64,000 nt of DNA from Gluconacetobacter johannae (lineage in GTDB: Bacteria > Pseudomonadota > Alphaproteobacteria > Acetobacterales > Acetobacteraceae), in contig NZ_BAQK01000036.1 in NCBI RefSeq assembly GCF_025994435.1, positions 118,314-182,313 of the forward strand, written 5' to 3'. The notes below the pieces were generated by a model. It had not been told where the DNA came from and ran no database searches. It saw nothing but the letters and a program-made list of their open reading frames with translations. Shown here piece after piece: positions 9,319 to 17,215 of this stretch; the first letter of the stretch is position 1, and the number at the start of each line of letters is the position of its first letter. The translations under genes and the position numbers were made by a program.

Positions 9319-10242
9319 TTATATGGCTTTGTATCGCTGCAAGTAGGATGGCGCAATCAATTCGACCGGAAGCGCCTCGATCCCCAGCAGGCTCAGCCCC
9401 CGCGTGCCCTCGGCGATCACATTATCCACCGACAGCATGGCCAACTGGTCGCGCGTCAGCAGCCGGCCGGGCAGATGCTCCAGCCACATCGCCTGCCACC
9501 GGGCCAGGAGGTCCGGCACCCGGAACACCGGCCGGCGCCGCCCGATCGTCGCCATCACCCAGCGCGCGATCCCCTCCATCGTCCAGACGGCCGGACCGCC
9601 GAATTCGTAGATTTCGCCGGCATGTCCGCCGGTCGCCAGGATCCGGCGGATGCCTTCGGCGACATCACAGACATAGACGGGCTGGATCCGCGTGGCCGCG
9701 CCATAGACCGGCAGGATGGGGCTGTAGCGCGCCAGCGTGGCGAACAGGTTGGTGAACCGGTCCTCGGCCCCGAACAGGATGGACGGGCGAACGATCGTCG
9801 CCTCGGGCATGTTGCGTAGCACGGCCACCTCGCCAGCCGCCTTGCTGCGACCATAGGCGGATGGACTGTCGGGCGAGGCCCCGATGGCCGAGACATGCAC
9901 CATCCGTTCGACCCCGGCGGACGCGGCCAGCCGGGCGATGCGCCCCGCCCCCTCGACATGCACCGCCTGGAATGTCGCCCGCCCGCGTTCCGCCAGGATC
10001 CCGACCAGGTTGACGATCACATGCGCGCCCTCCACCACCGGGATCAGCGACTCCTCCTCCAGGATCGAGGCGCGCAGCGGGACGATCTGCCCGACATCGC
10101 CCAGCGGACGCAGCGACGCCGCCCGGTCCGCGCGGCGGGCGGCCACGCGCACGACATATCCGTCCTCGGCCAGCCGCCGGACCACATGACGCCCAAGGAA
10201 GCCGGTTCCGCCGACAATTGCGGCCACTTTTCGCGTCGCCAT
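9319..10242 (-). CDS. NAD(P)-binding atypical SDR, NDUFA9/complex I assembly-like
   Basis: 307 residues. The N-terminal nucleotide-binding motif GGTGFLG is at residues 11-17, and an SDR-type Tyr130/Lys134 pair appears in SAYGRSK. The pattern matches the atypical extended SDR group that includes mitochondrial NDUFA9, a complex I accessory subunit, and bacterial proteins annotated as NADH-ubiquinone oxidoreductase-associated epimerases. Transmembrane segments are not evident. The ATG at 10242 is preceded by a GACGAGAG ribosome site, and an upstream extension in frame is not convincing. Its substrate is unknown; alternative names are NAD-dependent epimerase/dehydratase or NmrA-like protein. Another NDUFAF-type homologue occurs at 53090-53944. 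Confidence 0.82.
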   Translation of the reverse strand: MATRKVAAIVGGTGFLGRHVVRRLAEDGYVVRVAARRADRAASLRPLGDVGQIVPLRASILEEESLIPVVEGAHVIVNLVGILAERGRATFQAVHVEGAGRIARLAASAGVERMVHVSAIGASPDSPSAYGRSKAAGEVAVLRNMPEATIVRPSILFGAEDRFTNLFATLARYSPILPVYGAATRIQPVYVCDVAEGIRRILATGGHAGEIYEFGGPAVWTMEGIARWVMATIGRRRPVFRVPDLLARWQAMWLEHLPGRLLTRDQLAMLSVDNVIAEGTRGLSLLGIEALPVELIAPSYLQRYKAI

Positions 10243-10399
10243 CTCTCGTCCCCCAATCGCCCGCCAGGATGGGCAGGACAGCATAACGCCTGTCCCCGTC
10301 ATCGGACACGCCCCCCACACAGCCCTGCCGGTCATCTGGCGTGTGGGACGCGCCCACCCACCCGGCGCAACAAAAATGACACGAATCGCCGAAGCCATG

Positions 10400-10428
10400 T
10401 TGACCACCCCCATGCAGCGGGGTAAACG
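10400..10428 (+). promoter_or_regulatory. Promoter of the first tRNA-Leu gene
   Basis: TTGACC (10400-10405), a 17-base spacer and TAAACG (10423-10428) form a sigma70-type promoter 33 bases upstream of the tRNA. The same hexamers at the same spacing precede the second tRNA copy, which strengthens the call. Confidence 0.7.
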
Positions 10429-10460
10429 GCCTCACCACCCCGGAAACGGGGGCTTTCTGA

Positions 10461-10547
10461 GCCCAGATGGCGGAATTGGTAGACGCGCAGGTTTCAGGTA
10501 CCTGTGGCCGAAAGGTCGTGGAAGTTCGAGTCTTCTTCTGGGCACCA
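10461..10547 (+). tRNA. tRNA-Leu(CAG), copy 1
   Basis: An 87-base class II tRNA. The seven-base acceptor stem GCCCAGA pairs with TCTGGGC and is followed by an encoded ACCA end. The anticodon stem CAGGT/ACCTG encloses the loop TTCAGGT, giving anticodon CAG, which reads the dominant leucine codon CTG of this GC-rich genome. The long variable arm (GGCCGAAAGGTC) is typical of leucine tRNAs. TTCGAGT marks the T loop. Confidence 0.97.
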
Positions 10548-10690
10548 TCCTTCAAAAAAAGCATAACTCGCCGACCGGCGGCCGCATCCCAGGCGGTTCG
10601 TCGGCGTTGTCGCGTCCACTCCATGCGTGCGCGATCAGGATGCCTGCCGGACGACCATGGTTCGGATGCGGAACGATCTGACAGGCCCTG

Positions 10691-10719
10691 TTGACCCCCC
10701 TGTCGTTCCGGAGTAAACG
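10691..10719 (+). promoter_or_regulatory. Promoter of the second tRNA-Leu gene
   Basis: TTGACC (10691-10696), a 17-base spacer and TAAACG (10714-10719), matching the promoter of copy 1 in both hexamers and spacing although the spacer sequence differs. Copy 2 can therefore be transcribed independently. Confidence 0.7.
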
Positions 10720-10752
10720 CCCCTCACCACCCCGGAAACGGGGAGCCTCTGA

Positions 10753-10839
10753 GCCCAGATGGCGGAATTGGTAGACGCGCAGGTTTCAGGTACCTGTGGC
10801 CGAAAGGTCGTGGAAGTTCGAGTCTTCTTCTGGGCACCA
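10753..10839 (+). tRNA. tRNA-Leu(CAG), copy 2
   Basis: Identical in all 87 bases to the copy at 10461, including the CAG anticodon, the long variable arm and the encoded CCA end. A short T-rich stretch (CGTTTTCC) follows the gene. Confidence 0.97.
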
Positions 10840-11086
10840 TCGTTTTCCGACAGCATGATATGGCCTGCATGGCCCCACCCCGGCCGGGTGGCGGCTGTCG
10901 GCGGCCGCATAACAGCATGTGCGCCCCGGACGATTTGGTGTACACGGCGACAGACAGGGTTCCGTGGCCCCTCCTTCTCGCGGAACCGCCGTCGCCTGTT
11001 CGGATGAGGTTCATGGTCTTCCCCCCCGTTTCACATTGTCGCCCCACCCATGCCCCGGCTGCCCGCCGCACCTGGGGGACACGGGC

Positions 11087-11719
11087 ATGAGCGCCGCGAC
11101 ATCGGCCTCCATCCTGCTCCACCGTGGCGACCTGCCGGACAATGTGACGTTCGGCGGCTCGATCGCCGTGGATACCGAGGCCATGGGCCTCAACCCCCAT
11201 CGCGACCGGCTGTGCCTGGTCCAGATCTCGGCCGGCGACGGGCAGGCCCATCTGGTGCAGATCCTGCCGGGTACGGCCAGCCCCAACCTGGCGCGACTGA
11301 TGTCGGACCCGTCGGTCACCAAGCTGATGCATTTCGCGCGCTTCGACGTGGCGCTGCTTCAGCACACGCTGGGCATCACCGTGGCGCCGGTCATCTGCAC
11401 CAAGATCGCGTCCAAGCTGGTACGCACCTTCACCGACCGCCATGGGCTGGCCCAGCTCTGCCGCGAATTGCTGGGCGTCGACCTCAGCAAGCAGCAGCAG
11501 ACGTCCGACTGGGGCGCGCCCGAGCTGACGCCGGAACAGCAGGCCTATGCCGCCTCCGACGTGCTGCACCTGCACGCCCTGTGGGCGAAGCTGGAGGCCC
11601 TGCTGCACCGCGAGGGACGCCGCGAGCTGGCGCAGGCCTGCTACGATTTCCTGCCCGCGCGGGCGCGGCTGGACCTTCTGGGCTACGAAGAGCCGGATAT
11701 CTTCGCCCACCGTGCATGA
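11087..11719 (+). CDS. rnd: Ribonuclease D-like 3'-5' exonuclease, short form
   Basis: 210 residues comprising a single DEDDy exonuclease domain. The acidic pair is in AVDTEAMG (Asp29, Glu31), a third acidic residue in HFARFDVALL (Asp87), and the Tyr154/Asp158 pair in YAASD. There is no C-terminal HRDC domain, unlike the roughly 375-residue RNase D of enterobacteria; short forms are common in alphaproteobacteria. The family trims 3' ends of tRNA and other small RNAs. The ATG at 11087 was chosen because upstream in-frame sequence lacks family similarity. It lies 247 bases after the second tRNA and 70 bases before kdsD. Confidence 0.88.
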   Translation: MSAATSASILLHRGDLPDNVTFGGSIAVDTEAMGLNPHRDRLCLVQISAGDGQAHLVQILPGTASPNLARLMSDPSVTKLMHFARFDVALLQHTLGITVAPVICTKIASKLVRTFTDRHGLAQLCRELLGVDLSKQQQTSDWGAPELTPEQQAYAASDVLHLHALWAKLEALLHREGRRELAQACYDFLPARARLDLLGYEEPDIFAHRA

Positions 11720-11789
11720 CGCGACGCGCGCGGCCGTGCCGTCCGGTTCCATTTGACGGTAGGCATCTTCATGGCGATACACACGCGGC

Positions 11790-12845
11790 ATGACCCATTC
11801 CGCCTTCCCTGATGGCATCGCCGGCCCCGTCCCGGACCGGGACCGGAGTCCGTCGGACATCGACGCCGCGTGCCGGGTGCTGGCCAGCGAAGGCGACGGC
11901 CTGTCCCGCATGGCCGTGGCGCTGCGCGCCATCGGGGCCGAAGGGAGCGGGCCGGCGCTGGGGAACGCCTTCCTGCGCGTCGTCGAGGCGTTTTCGGCGT
12001 TGACGGGGCGGGTCGTGGTGACCGGGATCGGCAAGTCCGGCCACGTGGGGCGCAAGATCCAGTCCACCCTGGCCTCGACGGGCACCCCGTCCATCTTCGT
12101 CCATCCATCCGAGGCCTCACACGGCGACCTGGGCATGATCCAGCCGGGCGACGCCATCCTGGCCCTGTCCAATTCGGGCGAGACGCCGGAACTGGCCGAT
12201 ATCGTGGCCCACGCCCGCCGTTTCGGCCTGCTGCTGACGGCGATAACGGCCCGGGCCGATTCGACCCTGGCCCTGGCGGCCGATATCACGCTGCTCATGC
12301 CCCAGGCGCCCGAGGCCTGCCCCATGGGCCTGGCGCCCACGACCAGTTCGACGATGCAGATGGCGCTGGGTGACGCGCTGGCGGTGGTGCTGCTGGAGCG
12401 GCGGCGCTTCACCGCCACCGATTTCGGCGTCTTCCACCCCGGCGGCCGCCTGGGCGCGCGGTTGCGCCGGGTCGGCGACCTGATGCACCGGGGCGCGGCC
12501 ATGCCGATCGGCGCGCCGGACATCACGCTGCGACAGGTCATCATGGAGATGACGCGCAAGGCGTTCGGCTGCATGGGCGTGGTCGCGCCGGACGGCCGGC
12601 TGTGCGGCCTCATCACCGACGGCGACCTGCGCCGGGCGCTGGACCGGGACCTGGAGCGGACCCGTGCGGCCGACATCATGAATTTGTCGCCGCTCACGAC
12701 CGACCCCGATGCGCTGGCCGCCGACGCGCTGCGCCTGATGAACGCGCGGGCGCGCCCCATCACCAGCCTGTTCGTCCTGGACCAGTCCAGCGCGCCGATC
12801 GGCATCCTGCACATCCATGACCTGCTGCGGGCTGGCGTGGCATGA
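11790..12845 (+). CDS. kdsD: Arabinose-5-phosphate isomerase (KdsD/KpsF)
   Basis: 351 residues: a SIS sugar-isomerase domain followed by two CBS domains. It interconverts ribulose-5-phosphate and arabinose-5-phosphate, the first step towards Kdo of the lipopolysaccharide core. The SIS signature VVTGIGKSGHVG and the SEASHGDLGM segment are visible; the CBS pair fills roughly residues 215-345. Its TGA overlaps the lptC ATG (ATGA). Grouping with lptC-lptA-lptB ties Kdo supply to lipopolysaccharide export. Confidence 0.95.
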   Translation: MTHSAFPDGIAGPVPDRDRSPSDIDAACRVLASEGDGLSRMAVALRAIGAEGSGPALGNAFLRVVEAFSALTGRVVVTGIGKSGHVGRKIQSTLASTGTPSIFVHPSEASHGDLGMIQPGDAILALSNSGETPELADIVAHARRFGLLLTAITARADSTLALAADITLLMPQAPEACPMGLAPTTSSTMQMALGDALAVVLLERRRFTATDFGVFHPGGRLGARLRRVGDLMHRGAAMPIGAPDITLRQVIMEMTRKAFGCMGVVAPDGRLCGLITDGDLRRALDRDLERTRAADIMNLSPLTTDPDALAADALRLMNARARPITSLFVLDQSSAPIGILHIHDLLRAGVA

Positions 12846-13609
12846 CCGGCTCCCCCACCGACACCCAGCCCCCGGACGACGGGCGCATCGCACCGCAACG
12901 CAGCGATTTTGCCCGGTCGGCCGCCGATATGGCCCGCCAGCGCAGCGCCCTGCATCGACAGCCGACCAAGGCCCGACGCCTGCCCGACCCCGCCACCCTC
13001 GCCCGCCGGCGCAAGCTGGTGCGATGGGCGAAGTGGGCGTTGCCGGCCACCGCGCTGGCGCTGCTGGGGTCCATCGCCGCGTGGCCGGCCATCGACCGGC
13101 TGATGAACGCCCAGCGCAGCGCGCTCCAGGAAATGGAAAGCCTGCGTGTCGAAAGCGGAAACATGCTCGGGGCGACCTATCGGGGCCTGGACGACCACGG
13201 GCGGCCCTACATGATTACCGCCCGGCAGGCCCAGCAGGTCTCACCCGATCGGATCAACCTGACCAGCCCGACCGCCGACAGCCTGATGTCGGGCGCCGAC
13301 TGGATCATGATCCGTGCGGATAACGGCGTATACATGCAGCGCGAACAATTGCTGGACCTGACGCATGACGTGGTGCTCTACCGCGCCGACGGCGCGATCA
13401 TGAACGGCCCCACTGCCGACATGGACCTGAAGCAGGGCATTGTCGCGTCCGACCAATGGGTCCATGCCGAAGGTCCTTTCGGCGTGCTGGACGCCCAGGG
13501 CTTCCTGCTGTCCCAGCATGAAGGGATCGGCCAGTTCCGTGGTCCCGGACGGCTGATCCTGAATGACGACGCCCACGCCCACCCCCCCACGACGGAGCCC
13601 CCCCGATGA
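12842..13609 (+). CDS. lptC: LPS export protein LptC
   Basis: 255 residues. An arginine-rich cytoplasmic N-terminus of about 58 residues precedes one membrane anchor (about 60-80), followed by a periplasmic beta-jellyroll-type domain. LptC passes lipopolysaccharide from LptBFG to the LptA bridge. Identification rests on architecture, weak family similarity and position: start coupled to kdsD, end overlapping lptA by ATGA. LptF and LptG are not in this window. Confidence 0.88.
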   Translation: MTGSPTDTQPPDDGRIAPQRSDFARSAADMARQRSALHRQPTKARRLPDPATLARRRKLVRWAKWALPATALALLGSIAAWPAIDRLMNAQRSALQEMESLRVESGNMLGATYRGLDDHGRPYMITARQAQQVSPDRINLTSPTADSLMSGADWIMIRADNGVYMQREQLLDLTHDVVLYRADGAIMNGPTADMDLKQGIVASDQWVHAEGPFGVLDAQGFLLSQHEGIGQFRGPGRLILNDDAHAHPPTTEPPR

Positions 13610-14583
13610 CCGCCCACCTCAAGGTCGCCGCCGTGTTCGTGCTCGGCGGCCTCGTGGCCTGCGCCCTGCCGGCCGGTCCGGCGCGGGCCCAGGCGATCGA
13701 CCTGTCGCACGGCGGGCAGATCACGGTGACCGCCGCCGGGGGATTCGACTGGGACCAGAAGGCCCAGACCGTGACGGCCTACGACCGGGCGCAGGCCGTC
13801 CGGGGTAACGTTACCGTGACAGGGGACCGGCTGATCGCCTTCTACCGCAAGAAGGCCGCCGCCCCCGCGCCTGGGGCCACGACGCCCCCGCCCGCCCCGG
13901 CCGCCGGCACGCCCGGACCGGGCAACCAGGAAGCGGGCGGCGCCGATTCCGGATCGAACGAAGTCTATCGGCTGATGGCCGTCGGCCATGTCCACGTCTT
14001 CACCGACACCGACCAGGCCTGGGGCGACAAGGCGATCTACGACATCGACCAGGCGGTCCTTGTCATGACGGGGAAGGCCCTGAAACTGACCACGCCCCAG
14101 GATGTGCTGACCGCGCGGGATTCGATGGAATATTATTCCCAGACCCGCATGTCGGTCGGGCGCGGGGATGCGCTGGTCACCACCAATGACGGACGGCAGA
14201 TCAGGGCGGACGTGCTGGTCGGCTACAGCGCGCCATCCCAGCCGGCGAAGCCGGGGGCGCCGGCCGCCGCCCCTGCGAAACCCGGATCGGACCCATTGAC
14301 CAGATCGGGGAAGCTGGAAAAAGTAAACGCATTCGGCCACGTCTTCGTCCGCACCCAGACCGAGACGGTGACCGGGGACCGGGGCGTCTACGTGCCCGAC
14401 ACCGGGATTGCGCGGATTGTCGGCAATGTCCACATCACGCGGGGCCAGAACCAGATCAACGGAGCCGCGGCAATCGTGAACATGCATACCGGAATCGCCA
14501 CGATGACCGAACGGCCCGGCGGGCGTGTCAGCGGCCTGGTCGTCCCCAACGAGGCCGGCAGCACCGGCGGGCCGGGCCGATGA
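13606..14583 (+). CDS. lptA: LPS transport periplasmic protein LptA (OstA-like)
   Basis: 325 residues with a signal peptide ending near PARA-QA (about residue 28). The OstA/LptA beta-jellyroll repeats bridge inner and outer membranes for lipopolysaccharide. It is longer than the enterobacterial protein (about 185 residues) because of Pro/Ala-rich insertions at roughly 85-115 and 205-225. It overlaps lptC and lptB by ATGA junctions, so the four genes are a single coupled operon. Confidence 0.92.
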   Translation: MTAHLKVAAVFVLGGLVACALPAGPARAQAIDLSHGGQITVTAAGGFDWDQKAQTVTAYDRAQAVRGNVTVTGDRLIAFYRKKAAAPAPGATTPPPAPAAGTPGPGNQEAGGADSGSNEVYRLMAVGHVHVFTDTDQAWGDKAIYDIDQAVLVMTGKALKLTTPQDVLTARDSMEYYSQTRMSVGRGDALVTTNDGRQIRADVLVGYSAPSQPAKPGAPAAAPAKPGSDPLTRSGKLEKVNAFGHVFVRTQTETVTGDRGVYVPDTGIARIVGNVHITRGQNQINGAAAIVNMHTGIATMTERPGGRVSGLVVPNEAGSTGGPGR

Positions 14584-15377
14584 ACGACATTCCGTACGAC
14601 CTGGCCGGCGACGCGCACATTCTGTCCGCCCAGGCCGATGGCGCGGCGCCGGCCCTGCCCGGCCTGATCGCCAGCGGAATCGGCAAGACATACAAGAAAC
14701 GTCCGGTGGTCCGGAACGTGTCGCTCCAGGTCCACCGGGGCGAGGCCGTGGGCCTGCTCGGCCCCAACGGCGCGGGCAAGACCACCAGCTTCTACATGAT
14801 CGTCGGGCTGGTGCAGCCGGATACCGGCACCATCACGCTGGACGGCGCCGACATCACGCAATTGCCGATGTATCGCCGCGCCCGGCTGGGCATCGGCTAC
14901 CTGCCGCAGGAAGCCAGCATCTTTCGCGGCCTGAATGTCGAGCAGAACATCATGGCCGCGCTGGAGGTCGTGGAATCCGACCCCGACCGGCGCGAGGCGC
15001 TGCTGGACGGGCTGCTGGGGGAATTCGGCATCTCGCACCTGCGCCGGGCCCCGTCGCTGGCCCTGTCGGGCGGCGAGCGGCGGCGTCTGGAAATCGCCCG
15101 CGCCCTGGCCAGCCAGCCGCACTACATCCTGCTCGATGAGCCCCTGGCCGGCATTGACCCGATCGCGGTGGGCGAAATCCGCGACCTGGTGTCGCACCTC
15201 AAGGATCGCGGGATCGGCGTGCTCATCACCGACCATAACGTGCGCGAAACGCTGGAAGTCATCGACCGGGCCTATATCATGCACAGCGGCCAGGTCCTGA
15301 TGGAGGGCCGGCCCGAGGAAATCGTCGCCAACGAGGACGTCCGGCGGGTGTACCTCGGGGAAAATTTCTCCCTCTGA
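14580..15377 (+). CDS. lptB: LPS export ABC transporter ATP-binding protein LptB
   Basis: 265 residues of a canonical ABC ATPase. Walker A is GPNGAGKTT (61-69), the signature is LSGGE (162-166) and Walker B is ILLDEP (183-188), followed by a conserved switch histidine (ITDHN). LptB powers extraction of lipopolysaccharide from the inner membrane through LptFG. It carries an N-terminal extension of about 25 residues relative to E. coli. The next gene downstream in many proteobacteria is rpoN; here only a remnant remains. Confidence 0.97.
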   Translation: MNDIPYDLAGDAHILSAQADGAAPALPGLIASGIGKTYKKRPVVRNVSLQVHRGEAVGLLGPNGAGKTTSFYMIVGLVQPDTGTITLDGADITQLPMYRRARLGIGYLPQEASIFRGLNVEQNIMAALEVVESDPDRREALLDGLLGEFGISHLRRAPSLALSGGERRRLEIARALASQPHYILLDEPLAGIDPIAVGEIRDLVSHLKDRGIGVLITDHNVRETLEVIDRAYIMHSGQVLMEGRPEEIVANEDVRRVYLGENFSL

Positions 15378-15388
15378 TTCCCCGCGCC

Positions 15389-15565
15389 ATGGCGATCGGC
15401 CCCAGGCTGGCGCTGCGGCAGGCCATCCTGTCGGACGATGCAATCGTGAACCTGCTGCGCGAGGAAGGAATAGACATCGCCCGGCGAACCGTGGCCAAAT
15501 ACCGGGATGCACTGAAGATACCCAGCTCGGTGCAGAGAAAACGGGAAAAGGCTTTCAGGGCCTGA
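15389..15565 (+). pseudogene. rpoN: C-terminal remnant of sigma-54 (rpoN) with intact RpoN box
   Basis: A 58-codon frame begins at an ATG 12 bases after lptB and ends at TGA. Residues 31-40 read ARRTVAKYRD, one conservative change from the RpoN box consensus ARRTVAKYRE that binds the -24 promoter element. The flanks (LSDDAIVNLLREEGIDI before, ALKIPSSVQRKR after) also match the sigma-54 C-terminus. Everything upstream, namely the activator- and core-binding regions and most of the DNA-binding domain of a roughly 480-residue protein, is absent. The location between lptB and hpf is the classical rpoN locus. The first ten or so residues do not look like RpoN. I infer a large internal deletion; translation of the remnant is possible but unproven. 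Confidence 0.82.
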
Positions 15566-15640
15566 CGCCCGACGGACGGCCTCGGCAGAACGGGCCTCCG
15601 GCCCGGCTTCCCCGGCTCTGAAGGCATCCTCCATGCAAGG

Positions 15641-15652
15641 AGTGACGTCACT
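15641..15652 (+). promoter_or_regulatory. Perfect 12-bp palindrome abutting the hpf start codon
   Basis: AGTGACGTCACT lies directly before the hpf ATG and overlaps the AGGAG ribosome-binding site (15638-15642). As DNA it could be an operator; as RNA it could shield the ribosome site. It may also be chance. Confidence 0.3.
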
Positions 15653-16240
15653 ATGCAGATCAGTGTCGCTGGAAAGCAGATCGACCTCTCCGACGCCTTG
15701 AAGCACAGGGTCACTGCCCATCTCGACCATCTTGCCGACAAATATTTCGGCCGGGCGCTGGATGCCCAGGTCACGTTCAGCCGCGCCCGATCGTTTTTCA
15801 CCTGCGACATCAATCTTCACGCCGCGCCGGGGCTGACCCTGCGCGGCGAAGGCGAGGCCAACGACGCCCATGGCGCATTCGATGACGCCGCCGAGCACAT
15901 GGCCCGCCGGCTGCGGCGCTATCGCGGCCGGGTGAACGACCATCTGCGCGCGCTTCCCCGGCGGAAATCGCCCGAAGTCGGTCGCAACTACATCCTGCGT
16001 CCCGCCGATACGGGACCGGTGCAGAATGGCGCCGCGGCCGAGGAAACCGGCCCCCACGCGACCATCGTCGCGGAACGGGTCGCCGAAATCGCGACACTGA
16101 GCGTCAGCGAGGCCGTCATGCGCCTGGATCTGGCAGCCTGCACGCTGCTGATGTTCCGCAACAGCACCAGCGACCAGATCAACGTCATCTACCGGCGCGA
16201 GGACGGCAATATCGGGTGGCTGGACCCCAGCCCCGCCTGA
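15653..16240 (+). CDS. hpf: Ribosome hibernation-promoting factor, long form
   Basis: 195 residues with an N-terminal S30AE/RaiA fold (about 1-105) and a C-terminal dimerisation domain (about 125-190, ending in the NVIYRREDGNIGW segment). Long HPF joins two 70S ribosomes into inactive 100S dimers when growth stops. AGGAG ten bases upstream supports the ATG. The lptB-(rpoN)-hpf order is conserved in proteobacteria; ptsN, which often follows, is not here. A strong hairpin follows the stop codon. Confidence 0.94.
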   Translation: MQISVAGKQIDLSDALKHRVTAHLDHLADKYFGRALDAQVTFSRARSFFTCDINLHAAPGLTLRGEGEANDAHGAFDDAAEHMARRLRRYRGRVNDHLRALPRRKSPEVGRNYILRPADTGPVQNGAAAEETGPHATIVAERVAEIATLSVSEAVMRLDLAACTLLMFRNSTSDQINVIYRREDGNIGWLDPSPA

Positions 16241-16265
16241 AGCCGACGGAACCCGTCAGGCCGGC

Positions 16266-16291
16266 GCCCCGGGGGATTTAGCCCCCGGGGC
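16266..16291. terminator. Strong hairpin between the convergent hpf and DUF1150 genes
   Basis: A perfect 10-bp GC stem (16266-16275 with 16282-16291) has a six-base loop ATTTAG. It lies 25 bases after hpf and 11 bases past the end of the DUF1150 gene, so it may stop transcription from both sides. Neither strand has a T tract, so intrinsic termination is uncertain. Confidence 0.55.
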
Positions 16292-16302
16292 CACCAGACC
16301 GG

Positions 16303-16566
16303 TCAGTGCACCAGGGCCGGCACCATTTCATGTTGCAGGATCGCTTCGATCGCCGTGTCCTGATCGTCGGTCAGGGCCATCGGCGTGCCGTCGGCGGCAT
16401 GGATGGCGAAGACATCCTGGCCTTCGATCACCACGGCCTTGATATAGGCCACCCGCGATACGCCAAGTGACAGAAGCTGGGTATCCGTCAGGTGGCGGAC
16501 GTCGCCGGGAAGCTGCGCCTGATCCGGCTGAAGCACCACCCGGCCGTTCTGGGTCGTAATTCTCAT
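16303..16566 (-). CDS. DUF1150 family small protein
   Basis: 87 residues. The segment DVFAIHAADGTPMALTDD matches the DUF1150 family, small alphaproteobacterial proteins of unknown function usually encoded next to a small heat-shock protein. That pairing holds here: the hsp20 gene ends 97 bases upstream on the same strand. No membrane segment or catalytic motif is visible. Co-expression with Hsp20 under heat stress is inferred from context. Confidence 0.85.
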   Translation of the reverse strand: MRITTQNGRVVLQPDQAQLPGDVRHLTDTQLLSLGVSRVAYIKAVVIEGQDVFAIHAADGTPMALTDDQDTAIEAILQHEMVPALVH

Positions 16567-16663
16567 GATTTGGAACCTCCGGACCGGACCATCCCGCCAT
16601 GAGGCGATGCCCCCGTCCCGTTATGGCCGCGACGCCGCGCGACCGGTCGGTCATTCAGCTCGG

Positions 16664-17152
16664 TCATTCTTCCTCGATCACGCGCACGACACGTGGGGCA
16701 CGCGGCTTGGGCGCGCCGATTTCGCCGACGCCCACACCGCCCCGTCCCTGCGTGATCTCGATCCGCCGGACCCGCACTTCGGGTTCGGGACGCAGAAGGT
16801 CAATATGGAGCAGCCCATTATCAAGCCACGCGCCGCCGACCTCGATTCCCTCGGCCAGCACGAAAGCCTTCTGGAACTGGCGGGCGGCGATGCCGCGATG
16901 CAGGAAGATCCGACCCTGGGAATCGTCGGTCTGCCGTCCCCGGATCACCAACTGGTTGTCTTCCTGGGTGATCTGCAGATCGTCCATCACGAAACCCGCC
17001 ACCGCCAGCGTGATCCGCAGCGCCGTCGGGCTGATCTGTTCGATATTGTAGGGCGGATAGCCGTCAGACGTTCCTTTGGATGCACGTTCCAACATTTGTT
17101 CCAGATGGTCGAAACCAAGAAACATGGGGGATGTAAAAAGTCTTCCCGACAC
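16664..17152 (-). CDS. Small heat-shock protein Hsp20/alpha-crystallin family
   Basis: 162 residues from the GTG at 17152. The alpha-crystallin domain spans about 35-125; the N-terminal segment FLGFDHLEQML is typical of IbpA-like proteins, and the tail is acidic (VIEEE). Such proteins hold unfolding proteins for refolding by DnaK and ClpB. I chose the GTG because AGGAGG lies five bases upstream and that site is paired in a ROSE-like hairpin; an in-frame TTG at 17179 would lie upstream of the hairpin. A sigma32-like promoter precedes it. Confidence 0.93.
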   Translation of the reverse strand: MSGRLFTSPMFLGFDHLEQMLERASKGTSDGYPPYNIEQISPTALRITLAVAGFVMDDLQITQEDNQLVIRGRQTDDSQGRIFLHRGIAARQFQKAFVLAEGIEVGGAWLDNGLLHIDLLRPEPEVRVRRIEITQGRGGVGVGEIGAPKPRAPRVVRVIEEE

Positions 17153-17208
17153 GCAGGCCTCCTCAACCGAGCGAGACAATCATGCGGACCCGTCATGGCG
17201 CCCGCATG
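17153..17208 (-). promoter_or_regulatory. ROSE-like RNA thermometer in the hsp20 leader
   Basis: In minus-strand RNA, CUCGCUC (17175-17169) can pair with the GAGGAG of the Shine-Dalgarno (17164-17159) around a GGUU loop, leaving one bulged G. The strand contains UCGCU, fitting the UYGCU signature of ROSE thermometers. A second hairpin upstream pairs CATGCGG (17208-17202) with CCGCATG (17187-17181). Heat would open the lower hairpin and expose the ribosome site. Confidence 0.68.
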
Positions 17209-17215
17209 CACGATG

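Larger units (their letters stand above)
10400..10839 (+). repeat. Tandem duplication of a promoter-leader-tRNA-Leu unit
   Basis: Two copies of a roughly 148-base unit (10400-10547 and 10691-10839) share promoter hexamers, a near-identical leader containing CACCCCGGAAACGGGG, and an identical 87-base tRNA. The DNA between them (10548-10690) and the promoter spacers are unrelated. This looks like an old duplication with selection on the functional parts. Confidence 0.8.
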
